Below are positions 8,210-17,500 of a stretch of DNA of 64,000 nucleotides, in pieces; position 1 is the first letter of the stretch, and every line of letters starts with the position of its first letter. The stretch lies in assembly GCF_037646455.1 (NCBI RefSeq), contig NZ_JBBIXN010000004.1:62001-126000 (forward strand). The letters run 5' to 3'. The notes below the pieces were generated by a model that saw nothing but the letters and a program-made list of their open reading frames with translations, made no database searches and was not told the DNA's origin. A program made the position numbers and the translations under genes. The DNA comes from Draconibacterium mangrovi_A (GTDB lineage Bacteria; Bacteroidota; Bacteroidia; Bacteroidales; Prolixibacteraceae).

Positions 8210-10510
8210 ATGATTGTTTGCATTGCAGAGAAACCAAGTGTTGCCAAAGAAATTGCACAGGTAATCGGGGCGCGTTCGCGAAATGATGGTTATTTCGAGG
8301 GAAATGGCTACCAGGTAACCTGGACTTTCGGCCATTTCTGTACTTTGTGGTCGCCCGAAGATTACAACGATAATTGGAAACGCTGGGACCTGCAAACACT
8401 GCCTATGTTGCCCAAACACTTCGAAACCAAAGTAATGAAGGGAGATGGCGGAGTTACCAAACAATTCAAAACCATTAAAAGTCTTCTCGATAAAGCCGAC
8501 CTGGTGATTAACTGCGGCGATGCCGGCCAGGAAGGTGAACTTATTCAGCGCTGGGTAATGAAGGAAGCGGGTTATAATGGCGAAGTTAAACGTTTGTGGA
8601 TTTCGTCACTGACCAATGAAGCGATTAAAGAGGGTTTTAAAAAACTGAAGCCAGCTTCCGAGTTCGATCAGCTTTATTATGCCGGAAGTTCGCGGGCTAT
8701 CGGCGACTGGCTATTGGGAATGAATGCCACGCGTTTGTTTACGCTGAAATATGGTGGCTACAAACAGGTGCTGTCCATCGGGCGGGTGCAAACCCCAACA
8801 CTGGCCATGATGGTGAACAGGCATTACGAAATTGAAAATTTTAAGCCACAGCCCTATTGGGAACTGCAAACAACGTATCGCGAAACGGTTTTTAGCAATA
8901 CGGAAGGGAAGTTTTTCAAAAAAGAAGACGGCGAAAAACTGTTAAACCAAATTGTTGGTAAGGATCTGTACATTACAGAGGTTGAAAAAAAAGACGGCAA
9001 GGAGTATGCGCCCAAACTCTTCGACCTGACCAGTTTACAGGTACATTGCAATACCCGTTTCGGACTAACTGCCGACGAAACCTTAAAAACAGTACAGCGC
9101 TTGTACGAGATGAAAGCCGTAACGTATCCGCGTGTCGATACTACTTTTCTGCCCAATGATTTGTATCCAAAAATCCCGGGTATTTTAAAAGGATTAAAAG
9201 CTTATACCCAACTAGCCGAACCGCTTTTGGAAAAGAAAATCAGGAAATCGACAAAAGTATTCAACGATAAAAAGGTTACTGATCACCATGCTATAATTCC
9301 TACGGGCGAAGAAAAATTGCTGGGGGGCCACGAAAAAAAAGTGTATGATGCCATAACACGACGTTTTTTAGCCACTTTTTATCCCGATTGTAAAGTGGCT
9401 AAAACACAAGTGAAAGCTGAAGTTGAAACCGTGCAGTTTGTAGCCACCGGAAAACAAATTTTGCAGGCAGGGTGGCGTGTTGTTTTTCAGGATGAAAATG
9501 TAAAAAGTGGAGACGGCGAAAGTATATTGCCGGTTTTCGAAAAGGGAGAACATGGTCCGCACGAACCTTCGTTTACCGAAAAAGAAACCAAACCACCACG
9601 TTATTATACCGAGGCATCGTTGTTAAGAGCCATGGAAACGGCCGGAAAAAATGTGGATGATGAAGAACTCCGCGACCTGATGAAAGCCAATGGGATTGGG
9701 CGTCCTTCAACACGGGCTGCCATTATCGAAACCCTGTTCCGGCGAAAATACATTGAACGGCAGAAAAAGCAGATCCATCCCACCCCAATGGGTGTTCAGC
9801 TAATCGACACTATTCAGAACGAATTGCTGAAATCGGCCGAATTAACCGGGCAATGGGAAAAGCGTCTGCGCGATATTGAACAGGGAGATTACAGTGCCGC
9901 TAAATTTATTCACGAAATGAAGCGGATGGTTTACGACCTGGTAGTTGAGGTGTTAAAAGATCGTTCTTCGGTACGACTCGCTGCTCCCGATTCTGGCAAA
10001 AGGAAAAGTAGTACCAAAAAGAAAAAGAAACAAAGTACGTCAACCGATGAGCTAAAGTGTCCAAAATGTGAAAATGGAAACATCCTGAAAGGGAAAAGCG
10101 CCTATGGCTGCAACCGTTGGAAAGAAGGTTGTGATTTCAGGCTGCCTTTTGTTTTTATGGGGAAAAAGCTTACGGAAAAGCAAGTTGAGCGATTGCTGAA
10201 AAAAGGAGCCACCACAAAAATCAAGGGATTCAAACAGGGAGAAAAAAAGGTGGAAGGAATATTGCAGCTAACTACTGATTTTAATGTGGAGTTTGTGGAT
10301 AAAACACAGGCTGATAAGAAGGCAGAGGACACTGCTCCTAAATGCCCAAAATGTGGAGGAAAGATTATTAAAGGAAAAACAGCTTACGGTTGCAGCAACT
10401 GGAAAACAGGATGTGACTTTAAATTCTCATTCGATGCCATTCGCGAAAAAGCAGCCGGGCGAAAATTGACAAAAGAATTGGTTTTGAGTATTTTGAACGG
10501 AGCTGTGTAA
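8210..10510 (+). CDS. topB: DNA topoisomerase III (type IA)
   Basis: A 766-residue type IA topoisomerase that passes single strands through a transient nick to decatenate and relax DNA. The N-terminal Toprim domain has E7 and D104/E108 (GDAGQEGE); SIGRVQTPTLAMM lies near residues 189-201; the catalytic tyrosine is Y306 in AVTYPRVD. The C-terminus has a lysine-rich linker (about 595-615) and two zinc-ribbon-like repeats beginning CPKC at about 617 and 711, each ending GCDF. Two such repeats are common in Bacteroidota TopB. The 7-bp repeat array and a TATATTTG box lie upstream. Confidence 0.95.
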   Translation: MIVCIAEKPSVAKEIAQVIGARSRNDGYFEGNGYQVTWTFGHFCTLWSPEDYNDNWKRWDLQTLPMLPKHFETKVMKGDGGVTKQFKTIKSLLDKADLVINCGDAGQEGELIQRWVMKEAGYNGEVKRLWISSLTNEAIKEGFKKLKPASEFDQLYYAGSSRAIGDWLLGMNATRLFTLKYGGYKQVLSIGRVQTPTLAMMVNRHYEIENFKPQPYWELQTTYRETVFSNTEGKFFKKEDGEKLLNQIVGKDLYITEVEKKDGKEYAPKLFDLTSLQVHCNTRFGLTADETLKTVQRLYEMKAVTYPRVDTTFLPNDLYPKIPGILKGLKAYTQLAEPLLEKKIRKSTKVFNDKKVTDHHAIIPTGEEKLLGGHEKKVYDAITRRFLATFYPDCKVAKTQVKAEVETVQFVATGKQILQAGWRVVFQDENVKSGDGESILPVFEKGEHGPHEPSFTEKETKPPRYYTEASLLRAMETAGKNVDDEELRDLMKANGIGRPSTRAAIIETLFRRKYIERQKKQIHPTPMGVQLIDTIQNELLKSAELTGQWEKRLRDIEQGDYSAAKFIHEMKRMVYDLVVEVLKDRSSVRLAAPDSGKRKSSTKKKKKQSTSTDELKCPKCENGNILKGKSAYGCNRWKEGCDFRLPFVFMGKKLTEKQVERLLKKGATTKIKGFKQGEKKVEGILQLTTDFNVEFVDKTQADKKAEDTAPKCPKCGGKIIKGKTAYGCSNWKTGCDFKFSFDAIREKAAGRKLTKELVLSILNGAV

Positions 10511-10522
10511 TTCAGAGGTGCC

Positions 10523-11473
10523 TTAACCTTTCCCTTCTTTTAAAAGTTGTTCGAAGTAAGCTACCGTCTTTTCCAGTCCCTCTCTTAAGGGAACTTTAGG
10601 TTCCCAGTTGTTTAGTTTCTCACGCGCAAGCGAAATATCCGGTTGGCGTTGTATCGGGTCGTCTTCGGGAAGTGGCAGATGAATGATTTTTGATTTGGAG
10701 CCCGTAATATCCAGAATTTCATTGGCCAGTTCGAGCATGGTAAATTCGCCTGGGTTACCAATGTTTATTGGCCCAACACAGTCATCGCCGGTGTTCATCA
10801 TGCGAACCATCCCTTCCAGCAAATCGCTTACATACTGAAAACTTCTGGTTTGTGTACCATCACCGTACACTGTAATATCTTCACCTTTTAAAGCCTGCAT
10901 AACGAAATTAGAAACAACACGGCCGTCATCCGGCTCCATGTTTGGGCCGTAGGTATTGAAAATACGAATGATCTTTATTCTTACTTCGTTTTGAAGGCGG
11001 TAATTTACGAACAACGATTCAGCACAGCGTTTGCCTTCATCGTAACAGGAACGGATTCCGATAGGATTTACATTTCCCCAATAATCTTCGTGTTGGGGAT
11101 TTATCATGGGGTCGCCGTAGACCTCACTGGTAGAAGCCTGTAATATCTTTGCTTTAACACGTTTGGCTAAGCCCAACATATTAATAGCTCCCATTACCGA
11201 GGTTTTTATTGTTTTTATTGGATTATATTGATAGCTAACCGGTGAGGCGGGGCAGGCCAGATTATAAATTTCATCGACTTCGATATAGTACGGGTGGGTT
11301 ACATCGTGACGGATCAATTCGAAATATGGATTATCGAGCAGATGAACAATTTTTTGTTTTTTCCCGGTAAAAAAGTTGTCGAGACATGCTACTTCGTGCC
11401 CGTCATTCAACAGCTTTTCGCACAAGTGTGAACCAATAAATCCTGCTCCTCCGGTTACTAAAATTCGTTTCAT
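10523..11473 (-). CDS. UDP-glucuronate decarboxylase (UDP-xylose synthase)
   Basis: A 316-residue extended short-chain dehydrogenase that converts UDP-glucuronate to UDP-xylose in the cytosol. The NAD-binding loop is GGAGFIGSH (residues 8-16), and the catalytic pair is Y144/K148 in SCYDEGK. The segments NLACPASPVSYQ, STSEVYGDP and FNTYGPNM are characteristic of the UXS family. It lies 53 bp downstream of the UDP-glucose dehydrogenase gene on the same strand, so the two form UDP-Glc to UDP-GlcA to UDP-Xyl for exopolysaccharide or glycan synthesis. Length is normal. Confidence 0.94.
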   Translation of the reverse strand: MKRILVTGGAGFIGSHLCEKLLNDGHEVACLDNFFTGKKQKIVHLLDNPYFELIRHDVTHPYYIEVDEIYNLACPASPVSYQYNPIKTIKTSVMGAINMLGLAKRVKAKILQASTSEVYGDPMINPQHEDYWGNVNPIGIRSCYDEGKRCAESLFVNYRLQNEVRIKIIRIFNTYGPNMEPDDGRVVSNFVMQALKGEDITVYGDGTQTRSFQYVSDLLEGMVRMMNTGDDCVGPINIGNPGEFTMLELANEILDITGSKSKIIHLPLPEDDPIQRQPDISLAREKLNNWEPKVPLREGLEKTVAYFEQLLKEGKG

Positions 11474-11526
11474 GCAGTTAATATAGCGTATGAAGTTCGT
11501 CCCAACAAATCAGAACTGTTTTCACA

Positions 11527-12855
11527 TTAATGTTTTACCGGTTTACGTCCGATGGCGAAATAATCAAAGCTCAATTCTGCCAGTTCTTCTGGATCGTAAA
11601 TGTTTCTTCCGTCGAAAATAACCTTGTTTTTCAGAAGTTTTTCCAGTACCCTGAAATTCGGGATACGGAATTCGGGCCACTCGGTAACTAACAATAAAGC
11701 ATCGGCGTCGATGGTGGCATCGTATTCGTCTTTGGCAAACTCGATTTTATCACCCAGAATACGCTTGCCTTCTTCCATAGCAACCGGATCGTAGCCACAA
11801 ACTTTGGCCCCGGCAGCCAATAACTTTTCAATAATTACCAGAGCGGGAGCTTCACGCATATCATCGGTTTTTGGTTTGAACGATAGTCCCCACATGGCAA
11901 ACTTCTTTCCTTTTAAATCACCATCGAAATAGTTGAGAACTTTATCAAATAACACCGATTTCTGTCGGTTATTCACGCGCTCAACGGCTTTCAGTATTTC
12001 AAGCGAATATTTGTGCTCATCGGCGGTGCGAATGAGCGCCTGAACATCCTTTGGGAAACAGGAGCCACCATAACCCGTACCGGCATAAATAAATTTGTTT
12101 CCAATTCTAGGATCAGACCCAATTCCTTTTCTAACCGACTCTACATCAGCTCCCACAATTTCACACAGATTGGCAATTTCGTTGATAAAACTGATCTTGG
12201 TAGCCAGCATCGAGTTGGCGGCATATTTTGTCATTTCAGATGAAGTGATGTCCATAAAAACAATCGGATGTCCGTTTAGCAGGAAAGGTTTGTAAAGGCG
12301 CTTCATTACTTTTTGCGCTCTTTTCGACTCGGTCCCGATCACAATCCGGTCGGGTTTCAGGAAGTCCTGCACGGCGTTACCTTCTTTTAAAAACTCAGGA
12401 TTGGAGGCCACATCAAAGGCTACTTTTACACCTCTTTTATCCAATTCATCCTGAATAGCTTCCTTAACTTTTTTTGATGTACCAACCGGAACGGTACTTT
12501 TGGTGGCAATTACCATGTAATGGTCGATGTTTTTTCCAATTTCGCGTGCCACTCCCAGAACATATTTAAGATCGGCGCTGCCGTCCTCGTCGGGAGGAGT
12601 ACCCACTGCAATAAAAAGTGCATCAGCATTTTCAAGACTTTCGGCCAGGTTGGTCGTAAAAACCAGGCGTCCTTTTTCTACGTTCTTTTTGTAGATATCT
12701 TCTAAACCGGGTTCATAAATCGGAATGATGCCGTTGTTCAATTTTTCAATTTTTTTGTCATCAACATCCACGCATGTGACATTGATACCGGTTTCGGCAA
12801 AACAAGTACCTGAAACCAAACCGACATATCCTGTTCCTACAACTGAAATTTTCAT
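11527..12855 (-). CDS. ugd: UDP-glucose 6-dehydrogenase
   Basis: A 442-residue enzyme oxidising UDP-glucose to UDP-glucuronate with two NAD+. Seen: N-terminal Rossmann motif GTGYVGLVSG (7-16), the SNPEFLKEGNA segment, K210 in SSEMTKYAANS, and the catalytic cysteine C266 in YGGSCFPKD. The C-terminal UDP-binding domain has GLSFKPKTDDMREAP. It supplies substrate for the downstream UXS gene. Confidence 0.96.
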   Translation of the reverse strand: MKISVVGTGYVGLVSGTCFAETGINVTCVDVDDKKIEKLNNGIIPIYEPGLEDIYKKNVEKGRLVFTTNLAESLENADALFIAVGTPPDEDGSADLKYVLGVAREIGKNIDHYMVIATKSTVPVGTSKKVKEAIQDELDKRGVKVAFDVASNPEFLKEGNAVQDFLKPDRIVIGTESKRAQKVMKRLYKPFLLNGHPIVFMDITSSEMTKYAANSMLATKISFINEIANLCEIVGADVESVRKGIGSDPRIGNKFIYAGTGYGGSCFPKDVQALIRTADEHKYSLEILKAVERVNNRQKSVLFDKVLNYFDGDLKGKKFAMWGLSFKPKTDDMREAPALVIIEKLLAAGAKVCGYDPVAMEEGKRILGDKIEFAKDEYDATIDADALLLVTEWPEFRIPNFRVLEKLLKNKVIFDGRNIYDPEELAELSFDYFAIGRKPVKH

Positions 12856-13046
12856 ACTTTATACTTATTTGTGTATTTTGGTGCGAATCAGGATTTAAAT
12901 CCCGTTTCCAATTTTAAAATCTGGTTTTATTCCGCATGAAAAACTGCATTTAAAATTTTTCAGCCGTAAATATAAGGCTTTGCATATAAACAATACCTGC
13001 AAATTTTCAGGTTCGTAACTTTTCTTCATAAAATAGTGCAAGAATG

Positions 13047-13077
13047 TTTCGGAACTGTTTGAGGAAATGTATTTTTG
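13047..13077 (+). promoter_or_regulatory. Putative sulfatase promoter (Bacteroidota type)
   Basis: TTTC at 13047-13050 and TATTTTTG at 13070-13077 are separated by 19 bp. The second box matches TAnnTTTG exactly and the first matches TTTG in three of four positions. The sulfatase ATG follows 45 bp downstream. The rest of the 267-bp gap (12856-13122) shows nothing else. Confidence 0.5.
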
Positions 13078-13122
13078 TAGTTATTAAAAAAATTAAAAAC
13101 TATTTAAACAACATACTTTACC

Positions 13123-14667
13123 ATGAAACAACTATTTATTGTTTTACTCGCAGCCATTTTTCTTGGAAGTTGTTCAACACAAAAGCAGGAAGATGAACGT
13201 CCGAATATTGTTGTCATCCTGGCCGACGACTTAGGTTATGGCGATGTATCCGGTTTTAATGAGAACTCGAAAATAACTACTCCAAATATCGATCAGTTAG
13301 TAGATGCCGGTGTAAGTTTTACCGATGCCCACACCAGTTCGGCAGTATGTACGCCTACCCGGTACAGTATTTTAACGGGGCGCTACAACTGGCGGTCAAC
13401 CCTTAAAAATGGTGTTTTAAGTGGTTTTAGCAAAGCCTTAATTGAACCTGATCGCTTAACGCTTCCCGCCTTCTTACAGCAGCAGGGCTACAACACAGCA
13501 TTTGTCGGTAAATGGCATTTGGGATGGGATTGGGCGGTTATGGAAGAAGATTCTTTGGGACGCGGAAATCTGAACGCACGGCCGCAGGTTGATTTCTCAA
13601 AACCGGTACAGAATGGACCCAATACCAGAGGATTTAATTATAGTTTTGGTTTTTCAGGATCGCTGGATATGGCTCCCTATGTATGGGTTGAAAATGATAT
13701 GCCGACCATGGTGCCAACACAGTATACCGTTGATACCGGGAAACAAACCTGGTGGCGGAAAGGATTGACCAGCGATGATTTTGTTCACGAGCGAGTTCTG
13801 CCTGATGTTACAACAAAAACAATAGAATTTATTGACCGAAGTGCTGACGGTGACCAACCATTTTTTGTTTATATGGCTTTGCCGGCGCCGCATACACCTA
13901 TTTTGCCTACAGCTGAATTTCAGGGAAAGAGTGGCCTCGATAATCCATATGGCGATTTTGTTATTATGGTTGACGATGTGGTAGGTAAGGTACGTAAAGC
14001 ACTGGAAAAAAATGGCGTGTCGGAAAATACAATTATCATTTTTACCAGCGATAACGGTTGTTCGCCACAAGCCGATTTTGAACAACTGGCGACAAAGGGA
14101 CATAATCCGAACTATGTTTTTCGCGGACATAAAGCAGATATTTTTGAGGGCGGCCATCGTGTGCCGTTTGTAGTAAGCTGGCCTGAAAAGATTAAAAAGG
14201 GTAAATCGGATCAGTTGGTCTGTACCACTGACCTGTACACCACTTTCGCCGATATTCTGAAAACTGGCTTCCCTGATGAGGCTGCCGAAGACAGTTACAG
14301 TTTTATGTCGGATTTGGGTTTGGATTCCGATCTCGAGCCACGCCCGGGAATTGTGCATCATTCAATAAATGGTTCGTTTGCTTATCGCGAAGGAGAATAC
14401 AAAGCCATTTTTTGCCCCGGATCGGGAGGCTGGAGTTTTCCAAGACCAAACTCGGAAGAAGTGAAAAATCTGCCGCCGGTTCAGCTTTACGATCTTTTAA
14501 CTGATATTGCCGAAGAAAACAACATTCAGCAGGAACACCCTGAAATTGTTGAACAATTCAGAAATAAACTCTCGGAGATAGTCAGAAATGGCAGGAGTAC
14601 GGGTGGTGCACCTCAAAAAAATACGGGACCCGAAACCTGGCGACAATTGGATTGGATGAACAATTAG
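13123..14667 (+). CDS. Sulfatase lipoprotein (arylsulfatase A-like, S1 family)
   Basis: A 514-residue sulfate-ester hydrolase. The N-terminus has a lipobox ending at C17 (LGSC), so it is a periplasmic or surface lipoprotein. Metal ligands DD at 35-36 and the formylglycine motif C76-T-P-T-R mark a Cys-type S1 sulfatase requiring maturation by FGE or anSME, neither of which is in the window. GKWHLGW and the TSDNGC segment complete the active site. The substrate cannot be read from sequence; marine Bacteroidota use such enzymes on sulfated polysaccharides. No glycoside hydrolase or SusCD pair is adjacent, so it is an orphan sulfatase here. Confidence 0.92.
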   Translation: MKQLFIVLLAAIFLGSCSTQKQEDERPNIVVILADDLGYGDVSGFNENSKITTPNIDQLVDAGVSFTDAHTSSAVCTPTRYSILTGRYNWRSTLKNGVLSGFSKALIEPDRLTLPAFLQQQGYNTAFVGKWHLGWDWAVMEEDSLGRGNLNARPQVDFSKPVQNGPNTRGFNYSFGFSGSLDMAPYVWVENDMPTMVPTQYTVDTGKQTWWRKGLTSDDFVHERVLPDVTTKTIEFIDRSADGDQPFFVYMALPAPHTPILPTAEFQGKSGLDNPYGDFVIMVDDVVGKVRKALEKNGVSENTIIIFTSDNGCSPQADFEQLATKGHNPNYVFRGHKADIFEGGHRVPFVVSWPEKIKKGKSDQLVCTTDLYTTFADILKTGFPDEAAEDSYSFMSDLGLDSDLEPRPGIVHHSINGSFAYREGEYKAIFCPGSGGWSFPRPNSEEVKNLPPVQLYDLLTDIAEENNIQQEHPEIVEQFRNKLSEIVRNGRSTGGAPQKNTGPETWRQLDWMNN

Positions 14668-14705
14668 TCCGGTTAAAGCGTAGTATTGGCAAAACCATAG
14701 TCGGC

Positions 14706-15074
14706 TTGAAACATTTGGTCGCACATATATTGATTTTATCGATACTAAGCTTTCAATTTTCTGAACTGCTGATTTTCTTGTCGTTTAAAATTAACCAGGA
14801 TTATATTGCAAAGAATCTTTGCGCTGAAAAGAATGTGGAAGGATCTACCTGCAAAGGATGTTGTCAGCTAAAGAAGAAACTCGACGAACAAGAGCAGCAA
14901 AAAGAGGCACTGCCTCCCGTACAAACCGGAAAAATAGATATTACTTTTAATACTCCCGAGCAAAATCCCCGCATTAACTATTACCCCGGGCAAAGCTTGC
15001 TTCCGATTTATGGTGTTGAAGAATATACCTTCTCTTTTCTTTTCCGGATTTTTCATCCTCCACGCATCGAATAA
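14706..15074 (+). CDS. Small Cys-motif membrane-anchored protein next to a copper receptor
   Basis: About 122 residues from a TTG at 14706. The same frame is open from a TTG at 14652 that overlaps the sulfatase end by 16 bp; no ATG is available, so the start is uncertain. A hydrophobic segment (HILILSILSFQF...LLIF) is followed by NLCAEKNVEGSTCKGCCQL, a Cys cluster (C..C.GCC) suited to binding a soft metal, then a coiled Lys/Glu/Gln stretch and a Pro-rich C-terminus. The next gene, 55 bp on, is an OprC/NosA-like TonB receptor. I infer a periplasmic metal-binding partner; this is not proven. Confidence 0.6.
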   Translation: MKHLVAHILILSILSFQFSELLIFLSFKINQDYIAKNLCAEKNVEGSTCKGCCQLKKKLDEQEQQKEALPPVQTGKIDITFNTPEQNPRINYYPGQSLLPIYGVEEYTFSFLFRIFHPPRIE

Positions 15075-15129
15075 GCTTTTTTTTGATCCCCAAAACCTGA
15101 ATAAGTAGTAACCTTTAAATCATTTTGGA

Positions 15130-17406
15130 ATGAAGATAAATTCTTCGGGTTCCGGAGTGCGGGTATTCATAGTGGTGGCGGCTTTATTTATGATCGCCGG
15201 ATATTCGTATGCGCAGGAACAAACGATAAAACTAATCGATGAAAAACACAACAAACCGATTGATGATGTTTATTTTAAATATGCCGAAAGCACCGGATTC
15301 TCTGACGCGCAGGGAAGAATAAGTTTTGTTTACAGGCAAGGAGAAAGTTTGAATCTTTCGCACGTTTCTTTTGGTAAGGTTTTGTTTACCGACGAACAGG
15401 TTCAAAAAGCATTGGAAGAAGGATTTGTTATGTTAACAGAATCAGAGAATTACCTTATGCCGGTAACTTTGATAAAAGTACGACCCGACGGGGGCTTGCC
15501 AAGCAGGATGGACCTTTCAGTGCAAAACAAACTGGAACACGATGCGGGCAGTTTGCTCGAATCGGTGCCTTCCGTTTCGAGCATCCGGAAAAGCGGAGCC
15601 TACGGTTTCGATCCGGTGCTGAGGGGATTTAAGTACGATCAGGTTAACCTGGTTTTGGATGGTGTGCAAACTGCTTCAGCAGCCTGTCCAAACCGCATGG
15701 ATCCTGCAGCCAGCCAGATTCCGGTGAATATGATTGTACAGGCTGAAGTTTTAAAAGGGCCCCACAATTTGCGTTATGGAAATGTATTTGGCGGCACCAT
15801 AAATTTTAAAAGTACAGCCCCGGCGTTTAAATCAAAAACTACTCCGCTCGGACGGATCGGAAGCAGTTACGAGAGCAATGGCAATATTTATAGAACAGAA
15901 GGGGTAGCAGGTGTATCCGGCCAAACGGTTGATTTCAGAATGTTTGGTGCATACTCTACCGGCGAAGACTATACCGATGGAGATGGCAAGGATATTCCGG
16001 CACAATTTAATCGCCTCAACTGGGGAGGAAAACTTGGATTGAAACTGAGCAATTCGCAAAAGCTTGGTATTTTGGTGTCGAATAACGTGGCGAAAGATGT
16101 CGACTTTCCGGCTTTACCTATGGACTTGCGCGAAGACAATACCTGGCTGATCAATGCCAGTCATTCAGCGGTATTTTACGGGAAAGCACTTTCGAATTGG
16201 GAAACCAGTGTTTATGCGACCATGGTTGATCATTTAATGGACAATTACGAAAAGGTGATTGAACCGCGGATGGTTGATGCCGAAACAAATGCAGATACCA
16301 GAAATTACGGAGGGCGCTCCGAATTGCGATTCGATTTTGAGAGCAGTCATCTTTATGGCGGGCTCGATTATCGTTTCGAAACGGCCGACGGCTTTCGTAC
16401 CCGGGAAATGCTGATGGGGCCAATGGCCGGAAAAATACTAACCGACAATGTTTGGCAGGATGCACAGGTTCAGCGAACCGGAATTTTTGGAGAGTGGCAC
16501 ATTCATCAGCACGGATTTCAGTTTGTGGTTTCGGGGAGACTCGATTTTAATTCCTCAAAAGCCAACAATCCGTCAGAGAACTTTAGCGCAATTTACAACG
16601 ATCTGGACTCCAAGATTGTGCATCCGTCCGTAAGTTTTGGCGGAACCCGGCTGTTCAACGAAAAAGTATCGCTGGGAATGTATTTGGGCATGGCAACAAG
16701 AAGTCCGGGAATTACGGAACGTTACATCAATCAGTTTCCCGTTGGACTCGATCCTTACGAGATGCTTGGCAATCCTGATCTGAATCCTGAGATCAACAAC
16801 CAACTCGACATTGTTTTTCAGTACCAGGCCGCGAATACAAATATAAGTGCCAATGTTTTTACCTCCGTTTTGCGCGATTTTATCTCCTCCGAAATTCGGG
16901 AAGATCTTGATCCGGCTATGGCCACATCGCCCGGAGTTCGTCAGTTTGTAAACATTAAAAAAGCGCTGATGACCGGTTTCGAAATAAACTGGACTCAGCA
17001 GTATACTGCGTTTTTAAGTCATAATTTAAGCATAAGCTATACGCATGGCGAGAACCAGGTTCTGGATGAGGCTTTGCCTGAAATTCCTCCTTTGGATTTT
17101 CGTTATCGCTTAATGGCAACTTTTGCGAAAGACAAGTTACAGCCGGAAATTCTGTTTCGTTATTCCGCAAAACAGGATCGAATTGCAACATCGTACGGCG
17201 AAACAAAAACACCCGACTTTATGGTGGTCGATTCTAAAGTTTCGTGGCATACAAAATCATTTCTGACTACCACTGCCGGCATTCAGAACCTGTTTGATAC
17301 AGCTTATTACGAACATCTTGCGAGATCGGTAAGAGGAGCGGATGCCCGGCCTATGTATTCACCCGGTCGGAGTTTTTATTTGACCTTGACTTTAAGTTTT
17401 TTGTAA
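15130..17406 (+). CDS. TonB-dependent outer-membrane receptor, OprC/NosA-like (probable copper uptake)
   Basis: A 758-residue receptor with signal peptide (1-29), a short CarboxypepD-like domain (32-108), a plug domain (about 128-230) and a 22-strand type barrel ending in an aromatic-hydrophobic C-terminus (LTLTLSFL). The plug holds ACPNRMDPAASQ, with C186 and M190 forming a CxxxM motif. In Pseudomonas OprC the high-affinity copper site uses a CxxxM motif in the plug, so copper is the likely cargo. The upstream Cys-motif protein supports this. A strong terminator follows. Confidence 0.88.
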   Translation: MKINSSGSGVRVFIVVAALFMIAGYSYAQEQTIKLIDEKHNKPIDDVYFKYAESTGFSDAQGRISFVYRQGESLNLSHVSFGKVLFTDEQVQKALEEGFVMLTESENYLMPVTLIKVRPDGGLPSRMDLSVQNKLEHDAGSLLESVPSVSSIRKSGAYGFDPVLRGFKYDQVNLVLDGVQTASAACPNRMDPAASQIPVNMIVQAEVLKGPHNLRYGNVFGGTINFKSTAPAFKSKTTPLGRIGSSYESNGNIYRTEGVAGVSGQTVDFRMFGAYSTGEDYTDGDGKDIPAQFNRLNWGGKLGLKLSNSQKLGILVSNNVAKDVDFPALPMDLREDNTWLINASHSAVFYGKALSNWETSVYATMVDHLMDNYEKVIEPRMVDAETNADTRNYGGRSELRFDFESSHLYGGLDYRFETADGFRTREMLMGPMAGKILTDNVWQDAQVQRTGIFGEWHIHQHGFQFVVSGRLDFNSSKANNPSENFSAIYNDLDSKIVHPSVSFGGTRLFNEKVSLGMYLGMATRSPGITERYINQFPVGLDPYEMLGNPDLNPEINNQLDIVFQYQAANTNISANVFTSVLRDFISSEIREDLDPAMATSPGVRQFVNIKKALMTGFEINWTQQYTAFLSHNLSISYTHGENQVLDEALPEIPPLDFRYRLMATFAKDKLQPEILFRYSAKQDRIATSYGETKTPDFMVVDSKVSWHTKSFLTTTAGIQNLFDTAYYEHLARSVRGADARPMYSPGRSFYLTLTLSFL

Positions 17407-17414
17407 TTCGTAGT

Positions 17415-17452
17415 AAAGATTCCATCTTGTGGAAGAGATGGAATCTTTTTTT
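17415..17452 (+). terminator. Rho-independent terminator after the copper receptor
   Basis: AAAGATTCCATC pairs with GATGGAATCTTT across a 10-nt loop (17427-17436), followed by a continuous T tract to 17452. It begins 9 bp after the receptor stop. Confidence 0.88.
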
Positions 17453-17500
17453 GCTGAAACTTTCAGTACTTTCGACTTGTTCATCATTTAGAGAATTAAA

